Assembly (NCBI GenBank): GCA_009777155.1
Contig: WRMK01000001.1
Location: 38,905-102,904, forward strand
Direction: 5' to 3'
Source: Oscillospiraceae bacterium
GTDB taxonomy: Bacteria > Bacillota > Clostridia > Oscillospirales > Ruminococcaceae
Length of the DNA: 64,000 nucleotides
The position numbers were made by a program, and so were the translations under genes. Shown in pieces: positions 24,948-33,925 of the stretch; position 1 is the stretch's first letter, and the number at the start of each line of letters is the position of its first letter. The notes under the pieces are model-generated. The model searched no databases. It was not told the origin of the DNA and saw nothing but the letters and a program-made list of their open reading frames with translations.

Positions 24948-27532
24948 ATGTTTTTTCAAAAATCACACTAAAATCTCTATTGAAAAATCGCACTCGAACT
25001 ATCGTTACGATTGTCGGTGTAATCCTTTCTGCATCTATGTTAACCGCAGTTACCACCTTCATCTCGTCACTGCAAAATCAACTCATGCGAACCGCAATAA
25101 TGCAAGACGGCGACTGGCATATTCGCTATGATAATATTTACGATGGATTTTTAGAAAAACTTGAAAATGATGAGGAAGTTGAAAGATTTGCCGTTTCGAT
25201 GGAAACTGATTATGTATTTTCGCGCTCACTGATGACCGAAAGTGAAAATTCTGTCAGCTTTCGAGTGGTTGATGGCCACGATTCGCGGGATTTGAGGTGT
25301 CAAGTTTTCGCCTATGACGACGTGGCTTTGTCAACTTTGCCGATTAATTTAACAGCGGGCAGACTGCCCGAAAATGAGGACGAAATCGTCTTAACTTACG
25401 CTAATAATTTCTTTAAAGATTACAAAATCGGCGATACTTTAACAACAGAAAAACGCGTAATTACAACCGATTGGAGCACTTTTCAGGACGGGGATGAAGT
25501 AACTTTTGAGACCGTGACAAAAAGCTATGAAATTGTCGGTTTGAGCGGTTTTTTAAGCTACACAAATCAACTGCATTTTATTACAAAAATAGGTGACGAA
25601 GATGTGCATGAGAGTGCCCGCTATTCTGTTTACGTGAAGCTGAAAAACCCGCGCAGTGTCTATGTTTTTAACAGTGGAAACGCCGCGAATTATATTAACG
25701 AAACTGTCGATGAATTTAATAAAGTTAACGTAAGCTCGGCGTATAATAAGAATTATTTGCGTACTTTGGGCATTTCCGATAACAATAATATTAATCAAGT
25801 TTTGTATTCACTTGCGGCGATTCTGATTTCGCTAATTATGATAGGTTCAATCCTGCTAATTAACAATTCGTTTTACATTTCGGTGGCCGAACGGACTAAG
25901 CAGTTCGGGATTTTATCCTCGGTCGGTGCGACGCGAAAACAACTGCGAAAGTCGGTTTTATTTGAGGGTTTTTTTATTGGAATTATTGGAATTCCGCTCG
26001 GCGTTATTGCGGGAATTGCAGGGATAGGTGTGACGCTTAACGTCGTCACAAATCTGCTTGCAGACTCGCTTTGGGGCGCACCGTTAACTCTGCATATATC
26101 ATGGGAATCCGTCGCCGTTGCAGTTGTAATCGGTGCAATTACCATACTCATTTCGGCGTATATTCCGGCCGTAAAAGCGGCGCGTGTTTCCGCAATTGAA
26201 AGCATTAGACAATCGCGCGATATTAAACTTAAACCGGGTAAGCTCAAAACTTCCAAGTTGACACAAAAACTTTTCGGAATTGAGGGAATTTTGGCAAGTA
26301 AAAACTTCAAAAGGGACAAAAAACGCTACCGCGCAACTATAATTTCGCTGTTTGTGAGTGTGGTTTTGTTTGTTTCGGCGAATTCGTTTGCGGAAACTCT
26401 AAAAAGAGGCGTGAATATGGCAGTTGATGTTGTTGGTTACGATATTTCTTTCACATCTGACGACATGGAAACTGATGATTTTCTAATGTTGTTCGATGAA
26501 ATAAACAGCACCGAAAATGTCACTGACGGCGGCTATTATTTCACTTACACCTACCGTACGCAAATCACTTCCGAGATGATGAGCGATGCCGAAAAACAGC
26601 TCTACGGCTATGCTGACGCCGATAGGTTTATTATGGACCATATAGTTTTTCTAAACTTTATTGACGATGAAAATTACAGTAAATATTTAGACGAGTTAAA
26701 CCTGCATGACGGCAGCGATTCCATGAGTTTTCCGTGTTACACAATTTCGCATACATACAACACCACTGAAAGGCGTGTAATCAGGGAAAATATGGTTGGC
26801 GACTTGAAGAACTTGACACTTGAACTTACGCCGAATATGCTTCGTGGCGGCGAAAATGTTACTCTTTCACTTAATTTTGTCGAGGTGATGCCTGCGATAT
26901 TTATGCAAATGTTTTCGGGTAATTTTTTAGTGGTTTACGCGCCATTTTCCGCACTTGAAAAATTCAATTTAGACGAAATATCTCCCGAAAATCCGATGAT
27001 GACTTTCCTTTCCGACAAGCCGAATACTACATTTGAAGAAATAGAAAATCTCGCCGAAAATTACACCCATGTGTATCAACTTTACAACATTGCCGAGGCG
27101 CAAAGGCAGGAGCGCAATGTACTTTTGGTGATAAATATTTTTTCGTACGGTTTTATAATTTTGATGTCGCTGATAACTGTTGCTAATGTTTTTAATACGA
27201 TTTCGACTAACGTGAATCTGCGCCGCCGCGAATTTGCCGTGCTGAAATCAGTCGGTTTGTCCGACCGCAGTTTCAACAAAATGATGTGTTTGGAATGTGT
27301 CACTTACGGCGCAAAAGCCCTGTTTTACGGGCTTCCCGTGTCGCTTTTTGTCTCTTATTTAATTTACAAAAGTGTAAATTTCGGGGTGGAAATTAATTAT
27401 CTGCCGCCGCTTGGCGGGATTATTGTCAGCGCGGGAGTTGTGTTTTTGGTGGTGTTCGCGACTATGGTTTATTCGCTGGCTAAGGTTCGGGGCGAGAATA
27501 CGGTGGATACTTTGCGGAATGAGGTTATATAG
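24944..27532 (+). CDS. FtsX/BceB-type ABC permease
   Basis: 862 residues. N-terminal helix, a large extracytoplasmic segment (about 45-270), three helices of an FtsX domain (about 280-420, with TKQFGILSSVGATRKQLRKS), a second extracytoplasmic segment, and a C-terminal FtsX domain with RRREFAVLKSVGLS. Two FtsX domains in one chain fit lantibiotic/bacitracin-type exporters or sensors. Ligand unknown. Confidence 0.9.
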   Translation: MNVFSKITLKSLLKNRTRTIVTIVGVILSASMLTAVTTFISSLQNQLMRTAIMQDGDWHIRYDNIYDGFLEKLENDEEVERFAVSMETDYVFSRSLMTESENSVSFRVVDGHDSRDLRCQVFAYDDVALSTLPINLTAGRLPENEDEIVLTYANNFFKDYKIGDTLTTEKRVITTDWSTFQDGDEVTFETVTKSYEIVGLSGFLSYTNQLHFITKIGDEDVHESARYSVYVKLKNPRSVYVFNSGNAANYINETVDEFNKVNVSSAYNKNYLRTLGISDNNNINQVLYSLAAILISLIMIGSILLINNSFYISVAERTKQFGILSSVGATRKQLRKSVLFEGFFIGIIGIPLGVIAGIAGIGVTLNVVTNLLADSLWGAPLTLHISWESVAVAVVIGAITILISAYIPAVKAARVSAIESIRQSRDIKLKPGKLKTSKLTQKLFGIEGILASKNFKRDKKRYRATIISLFVSVVLFVSANSFAETLKRGVNMAVDVVGYDISFTSDDMETDDFLMLFDEINSTENVTDGGYYFTYTYRTQITSEMMSDAEKQLYGYADADRFIMDHIVFLNFIDDENYSKYLDELNLHDGSDSMSFPCYTISHTYNTTERRVIRENMVGDLKNLTLELTPNMLRGGENVTLSLNFVEVMPAIFMQMFSGNFLVVYAPFSALEKFNLDEISPENPMMTFLSDKPNTTFEEIENLAENYTHVYQLYNIAEAQRQERNVLLVINIFSYGFIILMSLITVANVFNTISTNVNLRRREFAVLKSVGLSDRSFNKMMCLECVTYGAKALFYGLPVSLFVSYLIYKSVNFGVEINYLPPLGGIIVSAGVVFLVVFATMVYSLAKVRGENTVDTLRNEVI

Positions 27533-27609
27533 CAATTTCTAATCGGGATTACTATGGGATGCGGGGCTGTGTTGTGTAGTATTGCGGAAGCCGCCGCAAA
27601 GCATGATTA

Positions 27610-27648
27610 AACCCGCCTATTCTTAACGAACAGGCGGGTTCTAATTTT
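27610..27648. terminator. Terminator between permease and tRNA fragment
   Basis: AACCCGCCT and AGGCGGGTT form a 9-bp stem with a 13-base loop followed by CTAATTTT. It follows the ABC operon on the plus strand and the tRNA 3' end on the minus strand, so it may serve both. Confidence 0.65.
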
Positions 27649-27649
27649 C

Positions 27650-27690
27650 CGGGGAAGGAGGGAATTGAACCCTCGAAACGCCACCATAAA
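27650..27690 (-). other. tRNA 3' fragment, left attachment site of prophage 2
   Basis: On the minus strand GAGGG-TTCAATT-CCCTC is a canonical T-arm (plus 27658-27674) followed by acceptor strand CTTCCCC and discriminator G. The 5' half of a tRNA (which should begin GGGGAAG) is absent; instead the integrase gene follows. This is the usual result of integration into a tRNA 3' end. The complete tRNA should lie at the other prophage end, which is not in the window. Confidence 0.75.
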
Positions 27691-27710
27691 CCCCCATTAA
27701 CAAAGCAATA

Positions 27711-28724
27711 TCAAACCGCATTAGCAAATTCATTAGCATTATTGAAAAAATCCGCCATTGCCTGTTGGCTTTTTCGCATGTCCTTTTTGGCTAAATGGGT
27801 GTAGATTTTTCGGACGGTTGAATAATCCGACCAGCCGCCGACAAGCATGACGTAGGCTTCGGGTACATTAAGATGATACGCCAAAGATGCAAAACTGTGC
27901 CTTAATCCGTGCAAACCGACCTCAGGTAAACCATTTTTCCGACAAATTCTGTTTATTTGTGCTCTCGCCGAATCGGGGCATCTTAATTGTATTTCGCTAA
28001 TATTCGAGCAGACTTCATGTAAACGCGGAATCATTACATTAATATCGCGGCGGGAGGCGTTGTTTTTGTTTTCCGGCTTGCTGACGAGGTTGTTATCAAC
28101 GTCCGGGACTACTGCACCGCGCACCTTGATAACGCCGTTCTTAATTTCGGGAATTGCCCATATCTCGCTACGGCGCAGGCTGTGAAGCGCGAGGAGTGCG
28201 GGGATTTCGCAGTCTTTGTCCTTGATTGCGCTTATGAAAATCGGGATTTGCTCGGGTTCTAAAAATGGCCGCTCTTTTTTGATTATTTGCGGTAATTTAA
28301 CTTTCGGCGGAATAATGCCCTGCTCCAATAAGACCGATTTCACAAAACCCCACGCATTTTTCAGCGTTTTCGGTGAACACAGCAGAGCCTCGGCGTTGCA
28401 AACGCTCTGCCAATCTTTTATTTTATCAATCGGCGTATTCATAACGGCTTGAAATCTATTGTTTAAGATGATTGTGTACCCCCGCACGGTTACAGGGGAA
28501 AGGGTGTTGCTCCGCGCCGCTATGTACTTTTCAACCGCCTGCCGCAACGTCAGCCCGCAGGTCTGCTTTACCCGCACATCTGCCTTATGCCCGGACTTTA
28601 TAAGCCGGGCTTTATTTATGCAATCTTTTTCCGTAAGCGCGCTAACCGACACGCTCTCACCGCCAAGCCGCAGTTGTATAAACCAACTACCGGACGGAAG
28701 CTTGCGAGGTTTTGGGAGTTTCAT
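27711..28724 (-). CDS. Tyrosine integrase
   Basis: 337 residues. N-terminal core-binding domain (about 60-160) and a catalytic domain with the first Arg in LLALHSLRRSEIW, the HxxR box HGLRHSFASLA and the nucleophile Tyr in VRKIYTHLAKK. It sits next to the tRNA fragment and would insert the prophage there. Confidence 0.93.
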   Translation of the reverse strand: MKLPKPRKLPSGSWFIQLRLGGESVSVSALTEKDCINKARLIKSGHKADVRVKQTCGLTLRQAVEKYIAARSNTLSPVTVRGYTIILNNRFQAVMNTPIDKIKDWQSVCNAEALLCSPKTLKNAWGFVKSVLLEQGIIPPKVKLPQIIKKERPFLEPEQIPIFISAIKDKDCEIPALLALHSLRRSEIWAIPEIKNGVIKVRGAVVPDVDNNLVSKPENKNNASRRDINVMIPRLHEVCSNISEIQLRCPDSARAQINRICRKNGLPEVGLHGLRHSFASLAYHLNVPEAYVMLVGGWSDYSTVRKIYTHLAKKDMRKSQQAMADFFNNANEFANAV

Positions 28725-28752
28725 GGGGGTACCTCTTTCGGAGTTTTATTTG

Positions 28753-29601
28753 TTAACTCTTTTCTTTAGTCTTCAAAATATCCATAATTATATCTATTTT
28801 GCGCTCAATTTCTATCAACTCGTCGGATTTTTCTTCGAGATTGTTTTGATTAATTTCCTCCATAAATCCGGACGAAATTATACCCGTTGGAACGGCTACA
28901 AGTCCGATACCCAAAAACGCAATCACGGTGCCGAGAAATCGCCCTAACCCGGTTATCGGGAAAATATCGCCGTATCCCACCGTTGTGAGAGTTGCGACCG
29001 CCCACCATAAACCCGAAAAAGCGTTACTGAAAACATCCGGTTGTGCTTCATGCTCGAAAGTGTACATCAATATCGAAGCCATCAGCATTAAAATCAGCAA
29101 AACAAACAAAGACGAAATCAACTGCACGGCTTTGCGCCTTAAAACACCGCTAATACTCGATAACGCCTTTGTGTAGCGGTTTATTTTCAACAATCTCACC
29201 AATCGCACAAGTCTCAACATACGCAGAACGCGCAAATCCACAGGGAAAATGAAAGGCAAGTAGAACGGCAGAATAGCGAACAAATCCACAAGCGCCATGA
29301 ATGAAAAAGCGTATTTAACGCGGGCAACGGCGGCTTTTTTATCGGGATATAAATATTCGGAAGTCCACAAACGCAAAACGTATTCTATAGTGAAAATTAT
29401 CAGCGAAACAAACTCAACCGTCCTCGAGGTCGCAACCACCCACGAGGGCAGACCGCTGAAAGTATCTAAAACTACGAGAAAAACATTGATAATTATAAGG
29501 ACGAGTATAAACCACTCAAACACAGACCCCACAACGTTCCGCTTTTGAGATGGCTGAATAATGTCAAAAACAGCCTTTTTTGCTTTACTGATACTGCTCA
29601 C
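28753..29601 (-). CDS. Voltage-gated potassium channel-like protein in the lysogeny module
   Basis: 282 residues, six membrane helices. S4 is a classic arginine ladder, RVLRMLRLVRLVRLLKINR (about 124-142), and the pore has the K+ selectivity filter TTVGYGD (206-212). The C-terminus is an acidic coiled coil. It lies between repressor and integrase on the same strand, where prophages carry genes expressed in the lysogen, so it may affect membrane potential of the host or block other phages. That role is inference; the channel family is clear. Confidence 0.93.
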   Translation of the reverse strand: MSSISKAKKAVFDIIQPSQKRNVVGSVFEWFILVLIIINVFLVVLDTFSGLPSWVVATSRTVEFVSLIIFTIEYVLRLWTSEYLYPDKKAAVARVKYAFSFMALVDLFAILPFYLPFIFPVDLRVLRMLRLVRLVRLLKINRYTKALSSISGVLRRKAVQLISSLFVLLILMLMASILMYTFEHEAQPDVFSNAFSGLWWAVATLTTVGYGDIFPITGLGRFLGTVIAFLGIGLVAVPTGIISSGFMEEINQNNLEEKSDELIEIERKIDIIMDILKTKEKS

Positions 29602-29619
29602 GTCCTTTTCTGCATGGCA

Positions 29620-30006
29620 TTATGTAGTCTCTTGATTTTGTTTTAATTTCAGCTTTATTATCGCGCCGAAACTTTTTCCGTTGTCGCCGCCGTAAACTTT
29701 AAGATTAAAGCCGCCGACAATACGGTCGCCGTTTTCGATGAGCCATTCTTTTTTATCACGCGGAATATTTCCGATTTGCTGACCGTTTACATAAACCCCC
29801 AAAGCAACCTCGCCCTCAAAGTCATATTGCTCAATAGAAACTTGACAATTATTAGCAAACTCATCATCTCTAAACTTTATTTTACGCAAAATAGTCTGCC
29901 GATGTTTTCTCCCGTTTTTGAATGTAACGCCTGCAACCTTTATTTCAACTTCTTCATATATAGGTGCGGGGGTTTTTTTGGCGAACAGATTACTAAAAAA
30001 TCCCAT
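29620..30006 (-). CDS. HIRAN-like domain protein
   Basis: 128 residues. The block VAGVTFKNGRKHRQTILRK, then YVNGQQIGNIPRDKKEW and FNLKVYGG, fits a HIRAN domain, a small fold that in helicases recognises DNA ends. Here it stands alone, after a short N-terminus rich in Phe and Pro. It is encoded 18 bases before the ion channel and 27 bases after the repressor, so the three form one unit. Function in the phage is unknown. Confidence 0.7.
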   Translation of the reverse strand: MGFFSNLFAKKTPAPIYEEVEIKVAGVTFKNGRKHRQTILRKIKFRDDEFANNCQVSIEQYDFEGEVALGVYVNGQQIGNIPRDKKEWLIENGDRIVGGFNLKVYGGDNGKSFGAIIKLKLKQNQETT

Positions 30007-30033
30007 TGTGTAATCCTCCGTAAAATGCTTTAT

Positions 30034-30411
30034 TTATGCCATTTCCCTTTTTCCCACACCGGAAACACCAAACCCTTTTTTATATGTATTACAAGCTGCG
30101 TACATAGTTTGTCTTACAAACTCCTTGCCCTGTTCACTCAGCGACCGATAATCTTCAAGGAGCTTCATCTCATCATCGGTCATCGGTTCCCCTTCGCCTT
30201 TGGGTTTTTCTTCCCAGCCCATAAGCCAAGCAACAGAAGTATCCAAAACATTTGCAAAAGCAGAAATTTTTGACTGCGGAATATCAACCGAACCGGATTC
30301 TATTTTTGCAATGCTCGAACGCGATGTATAACCCATCGCTTGGGATAATTCGTCTTGTGTCATGCCGAGTTCTTCTCGCCTGTCTTTAATTCTTTTATAT
30401 AAATCCGTCAC
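30034..30411 (-). CDS. Prophage repressor, XRE family
   Basis: 125 residues from GTG 30411, which follows AAAGGTGG; the ORF-track start at 30444 would lie before the probable transcript start. HTH in MTQDELSQAMGYTSRSSIAKIE; C-terminal part after PKGEGEPMTDDE is helical. It diverges from the Cro-like gene across the operator region and is the likely CI-type repressor. Confidence 0.88.
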   Translation of the reverse strand: MTDLYKRIKDRREELGMTQDELSQAMGYTSRSSIAKIESGSVDIPQSKISAFANVLDTSVAWLMGWEEKPKGEGEPMTDDEMKLLEDYRSLSEQGKEFVRQTMYAACNTYKKGFGVSGVGKREMA

Positions 30412-30432
30412 AATTACACCACCTTTTAACAA

Positions 30433-30473
30433 ATAATAACACAAGAATTTCCAAAAGTCAATAAAAATTGACT
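30433..30473 (-). promoter_or_regulatory. Repressor promoter and palindromic operator
   Basis: Minus strand TTGACT (plus 30456-30461) and TATTAT (plus 30433-30438), 17-base spacer. The -35 box is half of a perfect palindrome AGTCAAT-AAAA-ATTGACT (30456-30473), a good repressor operator for self-control. Confidence 0.75.
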
Positions 30474-30561
30474 AAAAATATAATGTTTATTTATATTCAC
30501 CAATCTAACGCATGTAAGTATATGCACATTCAACAAAAATTGTCTTTTTGCAAAATATGTA

Positions 30562-30590
30562 TTGACTTTTTCAAAAAGCGGCGATATAAC
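30562..30590 (+). promoter_or_regulatory. Early (Cro-side) promoter
   Basis: TTGACT 30562-30567 and TATAAC 30585-30590, 17-base spacer, upstream of the AAAGGGG ribosome site of the gene at 30635. It again contains the TTGACT half-site of the operator. Confidence 0.75.
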
Positions 30591-30634
30591 GCAAATGGTG
30601 AATGTAGTTCACGCCCAAAGAAAGGGGTGATTCC

Positions 30635-30871
30635 ATGACGAACAGCCAATTATTAATAAGCATTATTAAAGAAAGTGGTTTTAAATTGAAAGCGGTAGCG
30701 AAAAAAATGAATTTAAGCCCTTACGGCTTACAACGCAAGATAAACAATACGGTAGAATTTAAGGCGGGCGAAATTTCCCGTCTATGTAAAATACTCAATA
30801 TAGAGAGTTGTCAACAAAAGGAGCAGATTTTTTTGCCCATCAAGGTGATTTTAATTCACGCGAGGGTGTGA
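30635..30871 (+). CDS. Cro-like HTH protein
   Basis: 78 residues. HTH around LKAVAKKMNLSPYGLQRKIN and ISRLCKILNI, of the kind encoded first in the early operon of Firmicute phages. It probably competes with the repressor at the operator. Confidence 0.8.
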   Translation: MTNSQLLISIIKESGFKLKAVAKKMNLSPYGLQRKINNTVEFKAGEISRLCKILNIESCQQKEQIFLPIKVILIHARV

Positions 30872-30924
30872 AACCTGCCTAATCCTCAAATTCTCAATCA
30901 TGTCCGCCGAAAAAGGAGCTCACC

Positions 30925-31173
30925 ATGCCAAAAACCAAACCCCTAACCAAAGACCCCTTTGAATCCTTTTTAATTCTAATCCGCGGCACAATGGTCGTAA
31001 AGGGCGAAACCGCAGACACAATCAGCGCGAAAACCAATATAAATCGCCAAACATTTTACGCACCTTTGCGAAATCCGCACGATTTTAGAGTGAGCGAATT
31101 GCAGGGGGTTTCAAAGGCCCTCGGCATACCGTGGAGCGAATTGCGGGATAAATTACCGGAAAAAAGTTGTTAG
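30925..31173 (+). CDS. Second small HTH protein of the early operon
   Basis: 82 residues with GETADTISAKTNINRQTFYAP and VSELQGVSKALGI, a degenerate XRE-type HTH. AAAGGAG precedes the ATG. Role unknown; likely an early regulator. Confidence 0.7.
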   Translation: MPKTKPLTKDPFESFLILIRGTMVVKGETADTISAKTNINRQTFYAPLRNPHDFRVSELQGVSKALGIPWSELRDKLPEKSC

Positions 31174-31215
31174 TTTAATGCAGGAAAAAATCTAAACTTT
31201 AAGGAGAGAAAAACC

Positions 31216-31410
31216 ATGTCAATTACAGAAAAAATTAAGAACATTCAACTGCCGCCCTGCCCTTTTTGTGGCGGGAAAAGCGACATCGCGGTCGCTACAA
31301 AAGCTGTCATTTTTTGCTGGGATTGCGGTGCACAAGTTTCGCACAAAAGCATTGATGAAGCGGTCGCAAAATGGTGCCGCAGGGACGGCGAAAGGAAGGT
31401 GCCGGCATGA
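31216..31410 (+). CDS. Lar-like zinc-ribbon protein
   Basis: 64 residues with PCPFCGG near the N-terminus and CWDCGA in the middle, then a helix ending AVAKWCRR. This is the two-CxxC pattern of Lar/restriction-alleviation-like phage proteins. It overlaps the next gene by four bases. Confidence 0.75.
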   Translation: MSITEKIKNIQLPPCPFCGGKSDIAVATKAVIFCWDCGAQVSHKSIDEAVAKWCRRDGERKVPA

Positions 31411-31805
31411 ACGAAAACACAGGCACATGCAGGTTTTGCGGGCAGAATCGCATAGTTGACGAAAAGTATAAAAAACTGCCCGGAGAAAAGCGTGATGAAG
31501 CGGTGACAAACGCTTGCACCTGCCCCGAAGCAAGGCGCGCCGTCCGGGTAAAAGAGCAGATTGAAAAAGCGCGGAATTGTATAAATCAACTTTGCGGCGA
31601 GGAAGCGGCAAGCATCGGAATTTCGCCGATAAAAACCGAGGCAATCGAACAGATGTATGCGGTTGTTGATTCAATTGCGAATGGCAATTTACGCAGCGCA
31701 ACTTTACAAATTTGTTCGCGGTGTAAAGTTGTTATCGGCTTGACTTCAAAAGGCACAATTAAAGTAAAACGCACCGATAGCAAAACCCATCAACTTGAAG
31801 AATAA
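31407..31805 (+). CDS. Cysteine-rich early phage protein
   Basis: 132 residues from ATG 31407 (ATGA overlap with the previous stop). CRFCGQN and CTCPEA in the N-terminal part and ICSRCKVVIG near the C-terminus suggest metal binding. No family recognised. The long ORF-track start at 31371 is not used. Confidence 0.7.
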   Translation: MNENTGTCRFCGQNRIVDEKYKKLPGEKRDEAVTNACTCPEARRAVRVKEQIEKARNCINQLCGEEAASIGISPIKTEAIEQMYAVVDSIANGNLRSATLQICSRCKVVIGLTSKGTIKVKRTDSKTHQLEE

Positions 31806-31820
31806 AAAAGAAAGGACATA

Positions 31821-33173
31821 GTGAAAATTATGAACGAAATTATCTACTTAGAAACCTCACGTTTAACCCCGCATATAAACAATCCGCGCAAGGATTTAGG
31901 GGATTTGAGCGAGTTTACGGAGAGTGTTAAGGCGAACGGAATACTGCAAAATCTTACAGTTGTACCTACTGACATTGCGGAGTTTCGCAAAATGCGGACA
32001 AGCAAGCGAAAGTATAACGGCGACTACATAATTATCATCGGACACCGCCGCCATGCCGCCGCAAAACTTGCAGAACTTGACAAAATTCCCTGCATTATCG
32101 CCGACATGGACGAAAAAACCCAACTCGCGACTATGTTGCTTGAAAATATGCAACGCAGTGACCTGACAATTTATGAGCAGGCGCAGGGTGTACAGCTGCT
32201 ACTTGACATGGGCGAAAGTCAAGCCGCAATCGCAAAAAAGACAGGTTTTTCAAAGTCAACTATCAGCAAAAGAATGAAACTTTTGCAGTATAATCCTGAT
32301 GATTTTAAGGGGGCAACCGAGCGCGGCGCGACCCTCGAAGATTTCGAGCAACTTGACAAAATTAAGGACAAAACTATCCGCGAAAGTGTACTCGAACACG
32401 CAGGAACTAACAATTTTAATTTTAAGTTAAGAAATGCACTTGACAAAGAAAAAGAACTCGAAACTATGAGAAAACTTAAAGAAAAATTGTTAACTTTTGC
32501 AAAGGAAATTAAGTCAACAAACGGTTATAATAACTTTTCAAATATTTGGGTCTACACCGCAGAAAGTTATACTATTCCGGACGATGCAGAAACTGTTAAT
32601 TATTACTTTGTTGATGGTGGGAATCACGTTAAACTTTGCACGGATAAAACAGAGGAAGAAAAGGCCGCAAAAGCCGATAATACCGCGAAAAACAACGCCG
32701 ATGAAGAGCGACTTCAAAAACTTAAAAACTTATCAAATCAAGCCTACGAATTGCGGTGCGATTTTGTCAAAAACATATCCGACAAAACCGCAAAAAGCAA
32801 GGCAGGTGTTATCGTCAAATTCGCGGCAGAAAGTGTAATTTCTAGCTTGCTTTATTTCAATGATGTTGACTTGAAGTCGCTATTTGGCATTTTTGGAATT
32901 GAATTTGATGTTGATGTCGATAATGACACTGCTTTTGAAATAATCGAAAAAAGTTACAAGGTATCTTATGAGAAGTTGCTTTTGGTATCAATTTTTTTCT
33001 CGCTTGATAATAACTTGAATTACTTTTATGAACTTCTGCATAAACCCCCGGAGCATAAATTTAACGAAACACTTGACTTTGTTTATAGTTTTCTCACGGC
33101 TCTCGGCTATGAAATGTCGGACGAGGAAAAGGCTTTGCAGAGCGGTGTTCATGGGTTGTTTGAATCGGTATAA
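31821..33173 (+). CDS. ParB/Spo0J-like nuclease-domain protein
   Basis: 450 residues. N-terminal ParB domain with DLSEFTESVKANGILQN, IIIGHRRHAAAKLAEL and ENMQRSDLTIYEQAQG, then an HTH (QAAIAKKTGFSKSTISKRMK). The C-terminal 250 residues are charged and unrecognised. Phage proteins of this kind may act in DNA replication or partition; no ParA is nearby, so plasmid-type partition is unlikely. Start GTG 31821 after AAAGGA; ATG 31830 is possible. Confidence 0.88.
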   Translation: MKIMNEIIYLETSRLTPHINNPRKDLGDLSEFTESVKANGILQNLTVVPTDIAEFRKMRTSKRKYNGDYIIIIGHRRHAAAKLAELDKIPCIIADMDEKTQLATMLLENMQRSDLTIYEQAQGVQLLLDMGESQAAIAKKTGFSKSTISKRMKLLQYNPDDFKGATERGATLEDFEQLDKIKDKTIRESVLEHAGTNNFNFKLRNALDKEKELETMRKLKEKLLTFAKEIKSTNGYNNFSNIWVYTAESYTIPDDAETVNYYFVDGGNHVKLCTDKTEEEKAAKADNTAKNNADEERLQKLKNLSNQAYELRCDFVKNISDKTAKSKAGVIVKFAAESVISSLLYFNDVDLKSLFGIFGIEFDVDVDNDTAFEIIEKSYKVSYEKLLLVSIFFSLDNNLNYFYELLHKPPEHKFNETLDFVYSFLTALGYEMSDEEKALQSGVHGLFESV

Positions 33174-33293
33174 ACACAGAAGTGTTTATATACATGCGGA
33201 AAAAAGCATGTAAAAAAGACGGCGGTCTATGGCTTACGATAGGCTTTATCCCGGGGTTTTTGTGGGCTAAACTCGGGAGAAGGTTAAACCCAC

Positions 33294-33321
33294 CACCGAG
33301 CATTTTTTACAATGTTCGGTG
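33294..33321 (+). other. Stem-loop before the tRNA-like gene
   Basis: ACCGAGCATT and AATGTTCGGT pair over ten positions with one G-U. It directly precedes the tRNA-like sequence and could be a processing or termination structure. Another small hairpin, TACATGC/GCATGTA, lies at about 33191-33212. Between 33174 and 33495 I see only these and the tRNA-like gene. Confidence 0.5.
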
Positions 33322-33327
33322 AGAGAT

Positions 33328-33400
33328 GGCAGAGTGGAGTAATGGTGCTCGGACGTTTATACATTAGCGTTCCATGCGGGTTCAAGTCCCGCCTCTGCAA
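33328..33400 (+). tRNA. tRNA-like gene with enlarged anticodon loop
   Basis: 73 bases that fold as a tRNA: acceptor GGCAGAG / CTCTGCA (six of seven pairs), D-arm GAG-TAATGGTG-CTC with the GG, T-arm GCGGG-TTCAAGT-CCCGC with canonical TTC. The anticodon arm is abnormal: GGACG pairs with CGTTC but leaves a 12-base loop instead of seven, so no anticodon can be named. CCA is not encoded. It may be a degraded phage tRNA or a tRNA mimic. Confidence 0.55.
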
Positions 33401-33495
33401 GTCGCCTGACATGTGACAACGGCGCGGAAAACCCTCCAAAATTATAATATTCCGCGCCGCCGCTTCGGCGGGAAAACGCTTGAAAGGGAAAGCAA

Positions 33496-33648
33496 ATGAA
33501 AGCAATACTTGAATTAAAACTTCCCCGAAATTGCAGGGAGTGCATTTTAAAAGAAAATGGAGTTTGCAAGCCCATAAGTCATAGCAAGGAAGAACGTGCT
33601 GAGTTTTGTCCGTTGAAAATTAAGGGGGAAATAAAAAATGAATATTGA
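33496..33648 (+). CDS. Small cysteine-rich phage protein (below ORF-track length)
   Basis: 50 residues, ATG 33496 preceded by GAAAGGGAAAG. Four to five cysteines (NCREC, GVCKP, EFCPL) suggest a small metal-binding protein of the type common in early regions of Firmicute phages. It overlaps the next gene by 11 bases. Confidence 0.65.
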   Translation: MKAILELKLPRNCRECILKENGVCKPISHSKEERAEFCPLKIKGEIKNEY

Positions 33649-33925
33649 TAAAGCAAACGCTATTTTTATGCAAATTAATAGGGAAGATATCGCCGACAAT
33701 GACAAGATTACAGCAATTAAAATGACTGTAGAAATGCCCATGCATATGGGGATAAAAATAGTTAATTTGCTTGGTGTAATTCGGTTTTTACTTGATAAAA
33801 ATGCGCGGTTAGAACACGATAACGAGAAACTTCGTACAGGGTTGCAAGAACTAATCGCTATGTCTGCCGAGCGGATTAAAGGGGTAGATAAATTTTTAGA
33901 AAATTTAACGGCAGAAAAATGCTAA
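33638..33925 (+). CDS. Hypothetical phage protein
   Basis: 95 residues, largely helical, with LLDKNARLEHDNEKLRTGLQEL as a short coiled coil. GGGGGAA precedes the ATG. No family recognised. It overlaps the following gene by seven bases. Confidence 0.65.
   Translation: MNIDKANAIFMQINREDIADNDKITAIKMTVEMPMHMGIKIVNLLGVIRFLLDKNARLEHDNEKLRTGLQELIAMSAERIKGVDKFLENLTAEKC

Noticed and set aside
33094-33575. Minus-strand ORFs across the tRNA-like region
   Set aside because: No ribosome sites, no family resemblance and they cross a structured RNA gene; treated as shadows.
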